In this document: piece after piece, positions 61,568 to 64,000 of the stretch
Layout of the letters: the number at the start of each line of letters is the position of its first letter
Position numbering within the stretch: the first letter of the stretch is position 1
Assembly (NCBI RefSeq): GCF_900156575.1
Contig: NZ_FTNY01000007.1
Coordinates: 124,001-188,000 of the forward strand
Direction of reading: 5' to 3'
Length of the DNA stretch: 64,000 nucleotides
From: Chryseobacterium shigense
Lineage (GTDB): Bacteria; Bacteroidota; Bacteroidia; Flavobacteriales; Weeksellaceae
The notes under the pieces: generated by a model
What the model saw: only the letters and a program-made list of their open reading frames with translations
Databases searched by the model: none
What the model was told of the DNA's origin: nothing
Translations under genes and position numbers: made by a program

Positions 61568-61842
61568 CGTGTTCAAAAAAATGATTGTTGATCATATTTA
61601 TTTATTAAAAATAACAAAAAAAATAAAATACAGCAAAAAAAGATGCACGAAGTTAAAGATCTAATATTCATTTTCATTCACGCCAATCTATGAATGTTGA
61701 AATTTTTTTTAAGAAAAATAAGATCTCGGGCCTCATAAACAGGTGAAGATTTATATAAATAAAGTATTTTTATTGCGTTTGTTTAATGAGGCTTTAACGG
61801 CCTTTTTCTATTAAATTTTTAACTAAAAATAAATAGCTGAAG

Positions 61843-62685
61843 ATGCAAATTAAGAGTTTAGAAAAGGTTACAATGGAAGATCTGACGGCTGTTTTCAATC
61901 TGTCATTTTCTGATTATATCGTCCCCTTCCAGTTGACTTTGGAACAATTGAAATCTAAAATAGAAGCAGAAGACATCAGACCCGGTTTATCTCTTGGTGT
62001 TTTTGATTCCGATAGGATAGTGGGATTTATGCTTCATGGATTGAGGATAGATGAATCAGGATCGGCTGTATACAATGCCGGTACCGGAGTAATACCAGAG
62101 TACAGAGGAAAAGGGCTGGTGGGGAAAATGTACGAAGAACTGATTCCTCGATTAAAAGCACTTAATGTAAAGAAAATGGTTCTTGAAGTTATCCGGGAGA
62201 ACAAGCCCGCCGTCAGGGCCTATGAGAAAATGGGATATGTTGTTTCCCGAAAACTGGACTGTTTCTCAGGTAAATTAAATATTCTAAAAGACAATAAAGA
62301 GGTGACGATCCAACAGGCTTCCGAATTGAAATGGAATGAATTTGTTCCTTTCTGGGAAATACAACCCAGCTGGCAAAATGCGATTCAATCATTAGAGAAT
62401 AGTAAAAGCCTTTGCAGCATTGCCATAGCGTATAAGGATCAGGTAAAGGTGGGATATGTGATATTTAATGCAGTATCAGCAAAGGTCTATCAGTTTGCCG
62501 TCTCTCCCGATTATCGGGGCATGGGAATTGGCAGCAGCTTGTTTTCATACATCCGTGAGATGATGAAAAGCGATGATGTGTATGTCTATAATATAGATGA
62601 CAGCTCAACTGCGAGTGTTTGTTTTTTGAAAAAAATCGGACTTTCCAAAAAGGTGGTACAGTTCGAAATGACCAGAGCTGTTTAG
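61843..62685 (+). CDS. Double-GNAT acetyltransferase
   Basis: A 280-residue protein with two GNAT folds. The N-terminal copy has PEYRGKGLVGKMYEELIPRL and ENKPAVRAYEKMGYVVSR; the C-terminal copy has SPDYRGMGIGSSLFSYIREM. Such tandem proteins act on aminoglycosides, mycothiol or ribosomal substrates in other groups; the target here is not known. Single gene. Confidence 0.87.
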   Translation: MQIKSLEKVTMEDLTAVFNLSFSDYIVPFQLTLEQLKSKIEAEDIRPGLSLGVFDSDRIVGFMLHGLRIDESGSAVYNAGTGVIPEYRGKGLVGKMYEELIPRLKALNVKKMVLEVIRENKPAVRAYEKMGYVVSRKLDCFSGKLNILKDNKEVTIQQASELKWNEFVPFWEIQPSWQNAIQSLENSKSLCSIAIAYKDQVKVGYVIFNAVSAKVYQFAVSPDYRGMGIGSSLFSYIREMMKSDDVYVYNIDDSSTASVCFLKKIGLSKKVVQFEMTRAV

Positions 62686-62901
62686 TTATTGATCAAGACA
62701 TTGCGATAATTATAGCAAAAAAAGATTCTTATTCTTGATAAGCTTTACAGTTAAATTTATTTATAAAAAAGACTAATAAGCTCCTTTAGTAGTAATAATC
62801 AGCTGCTTTTTCAGTAAGACGTACTCCATTTTTGTGGTATTGCGTGATTAATCTTTTAGAAAGCAAAGCTTTTAATTGTACTTAATAAAAATAAAAAGTA
62901 G

Positions 62902-62931
62902 TTGGGAATCTGAAAAAAATCTTTATTTTTG
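62902..62931 (+). promoter_or_regulatory. Promoter of the DUF805 gene
   Basis: -33 TTG (62902-62904) and -7 TATTTTTG (62924-62931), 19 bases apart, 24 bases before the start codon. Confidence 0.6.
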
Positions 62932-62955
62932 GCTGCAATAAAAAAAACAAAAACT

Positions 62956-63360
62956 ATGAAATGGTACTTAAAAGCATTGAAACAATATGCTGATTTTACA
63001 GGGAGAGCGAGAAGAACAGAATACTGGATGTACATACTGTTTAATCTGATTTTCGCAATTATAGCCGCAGTATTAGACAATCTTTTAGGATTGAAATTTA
63101 ATCAGGAAATCCCTTATGGATTCATTTACTTGATTTACGGATTGGCTACTTTTATTCCGGGATTAGCTGTGATGGTCAGAAGACTACATGATGTTGATAA
63201 AAGCGGGTGGTGGATGTTTATCTCTCTGATCCCAATTGTTGGAACGATTTGGTTACTTGTACTTCTGGCAACAGACGGAACTCCGGGAGCGAATCAGTAT
63301 GGGGTAAATCCTAAAGAGAATTTCAATGAAATTAATGAAATCGGACAAAAACAGATGTAA
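62956..63360 (+). CDS. DUF805 membrane protein
   Basis: A 134-residue inner-membrane protein with four helices. It has the family start KWYLKALKQYADFTGRARRTEYWMYILFN, PGLAVMVRRLHDVDKSGWWMFI and the C-terminal DGTPGANQYGVNP. Function unknown. The ATG at 62956 follows a well-formed promoter; nine residues of a longer reading upstream would lie inside the promoter region. Confidence 0.92.
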   Translation: MKWYLKALKQYADFTGRARRTEYWMYILFNLIFAIIAAVLDNLLGLKFNQEIPYGFIYLIYGLATFIPGLAVMVRRLHDVDKSGWWMFISLIPIVGTIWLLVLLATDGTPGANQYGVNPKENFNEINEIGQKQM

Positions 63361-63393
63361 ATTTTAAAAGAATTACAACGCTTATTCATATAG

Positions 63394-63423
63394 AAAACGC
63401 TCCAAAATCTTGGAGCGTTTTTC
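63394..63423. terminator. Terminator between DUF805 and the acyl-CoA dehydrogenase
   Basis: AAAACGCTCCAA pairs perfectly with TTGGAGCGTTTT across AATC; A and T runs lie on either side. Confidence 0.9.
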
Positions 63424-63443
63424 TGTTATATTCAAAATAATGT

Positions 63444-64000
63444 TTAGTAATTACCTTTAGCAATATATTGGGCTGCTACTTTTTCAGTAAGGGCTACTAC
63501 ATTAGGATGGTTGGTGTATTTTGTAAACCTTCTCAGACCTGAAAGCATCATTCTCTGCTCATCACCTTCAGCAAAAGAGATAATTCCTTCTTTAGCCGCC
63601 ACGATGATTTTTTCAACAGCTTTATATAGGTTAAGCTGTGCCATTGCTGCTTCTACAGAATCCGCAGAGAAGTGTTTCTCAGCTCTTAGTATAGCAGATT
63701 CAGCCATATAAAGCTGGTTAAGGATCTCAGAAGCATTCAATAATAAGTGCTGCTGCTTTTCGATATCCATCATGAATTTTTGAAGAGCGGCTCCTGAAAC
63801 CATAAGGAATACTTTCTTAAGGTTAGCGATAATAGCCTTTTCTTCACTCATGAATGCTGAATAATCAGGGACATCAAATGATGGAATTCCCATTAATTCT
63901 TTGCTGATCGCCATTGCCGGAGAAAGCAAATCCAATTCTCCTTTCATCGCTCTCTTGATCAACATTCCTACGGCTAATAATCTGTTGATCTCGTTAGTTC
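63444..64000 (-). CDS. Acyl-CoA dehydrogenase, C-terminal part (runs off window)
   Basis: The open frame enters from beyond base 64000 and continues to 63444. The visible start TNEINRLLAVGMLIKRAMKGELDLL is the usual EGTNEINR segment near the end of the FAD-binding acyl-CoA dehydrogenase domain, followed by about 170 residues of a C-terminal helical extension (AMAISKELMGIPSF ... KVAAQYIAKGNY) found in Bacteroidota members. It takes part in fatty-acid beta-oxidation. The active-site residues lie mostly outside the window. Confidence 0.9.
   Translation of the reverse strand, partial: TNEINRLLAVGMLIKRAMKGELDLLSPAMAISKELMGIPSFDVPDYSAFMSEEKAIIANLKKVFLMVSGAALQKFMMDIEKQQHLLLNASEILNQLYMAESAILRAEKHFSADSVEAAMAQLNLYKAVEKIIVAAKEGIISFAEGDEQRMMLSGLRRFTKYTNHPNVVALTEKVAAQYIAKGNY

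Noticed and set aside
61728..61795. Leader hairpin GCCTCATAAACA/TGTTTAATGAGGC before the double-GNAT gene
   Set aside because: The arms are 38 bases apart with one bulge, and no riboswitch or terminator pattern is recognisable.

Overview
The window reads as a chromosomal segment of a Flavobacteriia/Weeksellaceae bacterium, most like Chryseobacterium. The evidence is low GC with A/T-rich spacers, TAnnTTTG (-7) promoter boxes instead of TATAAT, a GLPGLI-family protein, a type IX secretion sorting tail, GEVED domains, DUF2490, an RRM RNA-binding protein with a Gly-rich tail, and AraC/Crp regulators of Bacteroidota type. Most genes are core or housekeeping. There is no prophage, no insertion sequence with a transposase, no CRISPR array and no rRNA. 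One tRNA is present, tRNA-Arg(CCT).

Layout. 1-4.1 kb: the 3' part of map, a methyltransferase, an SMR exporter with a Crp-like regulator, era and DoxX. 4.1-4.3 kb: an unannotated 51-residue Cys-rich RiPP-like peptide gene. 4.4-12.5 kb: an S9 peptidase, a HAD hydrolase divergent from a Crp-like regulator, a GNAT, a GLPGLI protein with an unknown partner, and a MATE pump. 12.6-15.5 kb: a sigma-54 activator with no DNA-binding domain, a PLP homeostasis protein and a polysaccharide deacetylase. 16-20.7 kb: a minus-strand copper block (thioesterase, HMA-AraC regulator, copper ATPase with four tandem metal-binding modules, DUF72). 20.8-26.4 kb: small regulators, the RRM protein, a BlaI/PAP2 pair, and pyruvate dehydrogenase E1-alpha plus E2. 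26.5-34.2 kb: an unknown 388-residue protein, a LolD-like ATPase, an L,D-transpeptidase-like protein, RadC, a FemAB-like acyltransferase, a phytanoyl-CoA dioxygenase, a GT-C-like membrane protein and soluble pyrophosphatase. 34.4-40.2 kb: an amidohydrolase, a membrane ion-pumping pyrophosphatase fused to an OmpA domain, and an aminotransferase. 40.5-44.6 kb: M28 peptidase, GNAT-VOC-endonuclease V, and a T9SS cargo protein. 44.7-56.2 kb: an SNF2 helicase with a SWIM finger, KAS III, SDR and AraC, the tRNA, a pair of DnaA boxes, a hydrolase, an NmrA-like protein and uvrA. 56.2-64 kb: an orphan transcription unit, a TonB receptor, DUF2490, small unknowns, an RSH-like HD hydrolase, YegP, GNAT, DUF805 and the C-terminal part of an acyl-CoA dehydrogenase.

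Functional themes. Copper handling is one block: the regulator probably senses metal through its own CxxC and controls the ATPase next to it. Pyrophosphate is handled twice within 3 kb, by a soluble enzyme and by a membrane ion pump whose C-terminus should dock on peptidoglycan. I see no island-like defence or secretion system. The most unusual items are the M-PPase/OmpA fusion, the RiPP-like peptide, the four-module copper ATPase with its HMA-AraC regulator, the HTH-less sigma-54 activator, the convergent DnaA-box pair and the orphan promoter-terminator unit near 56.3-56.6 kb.
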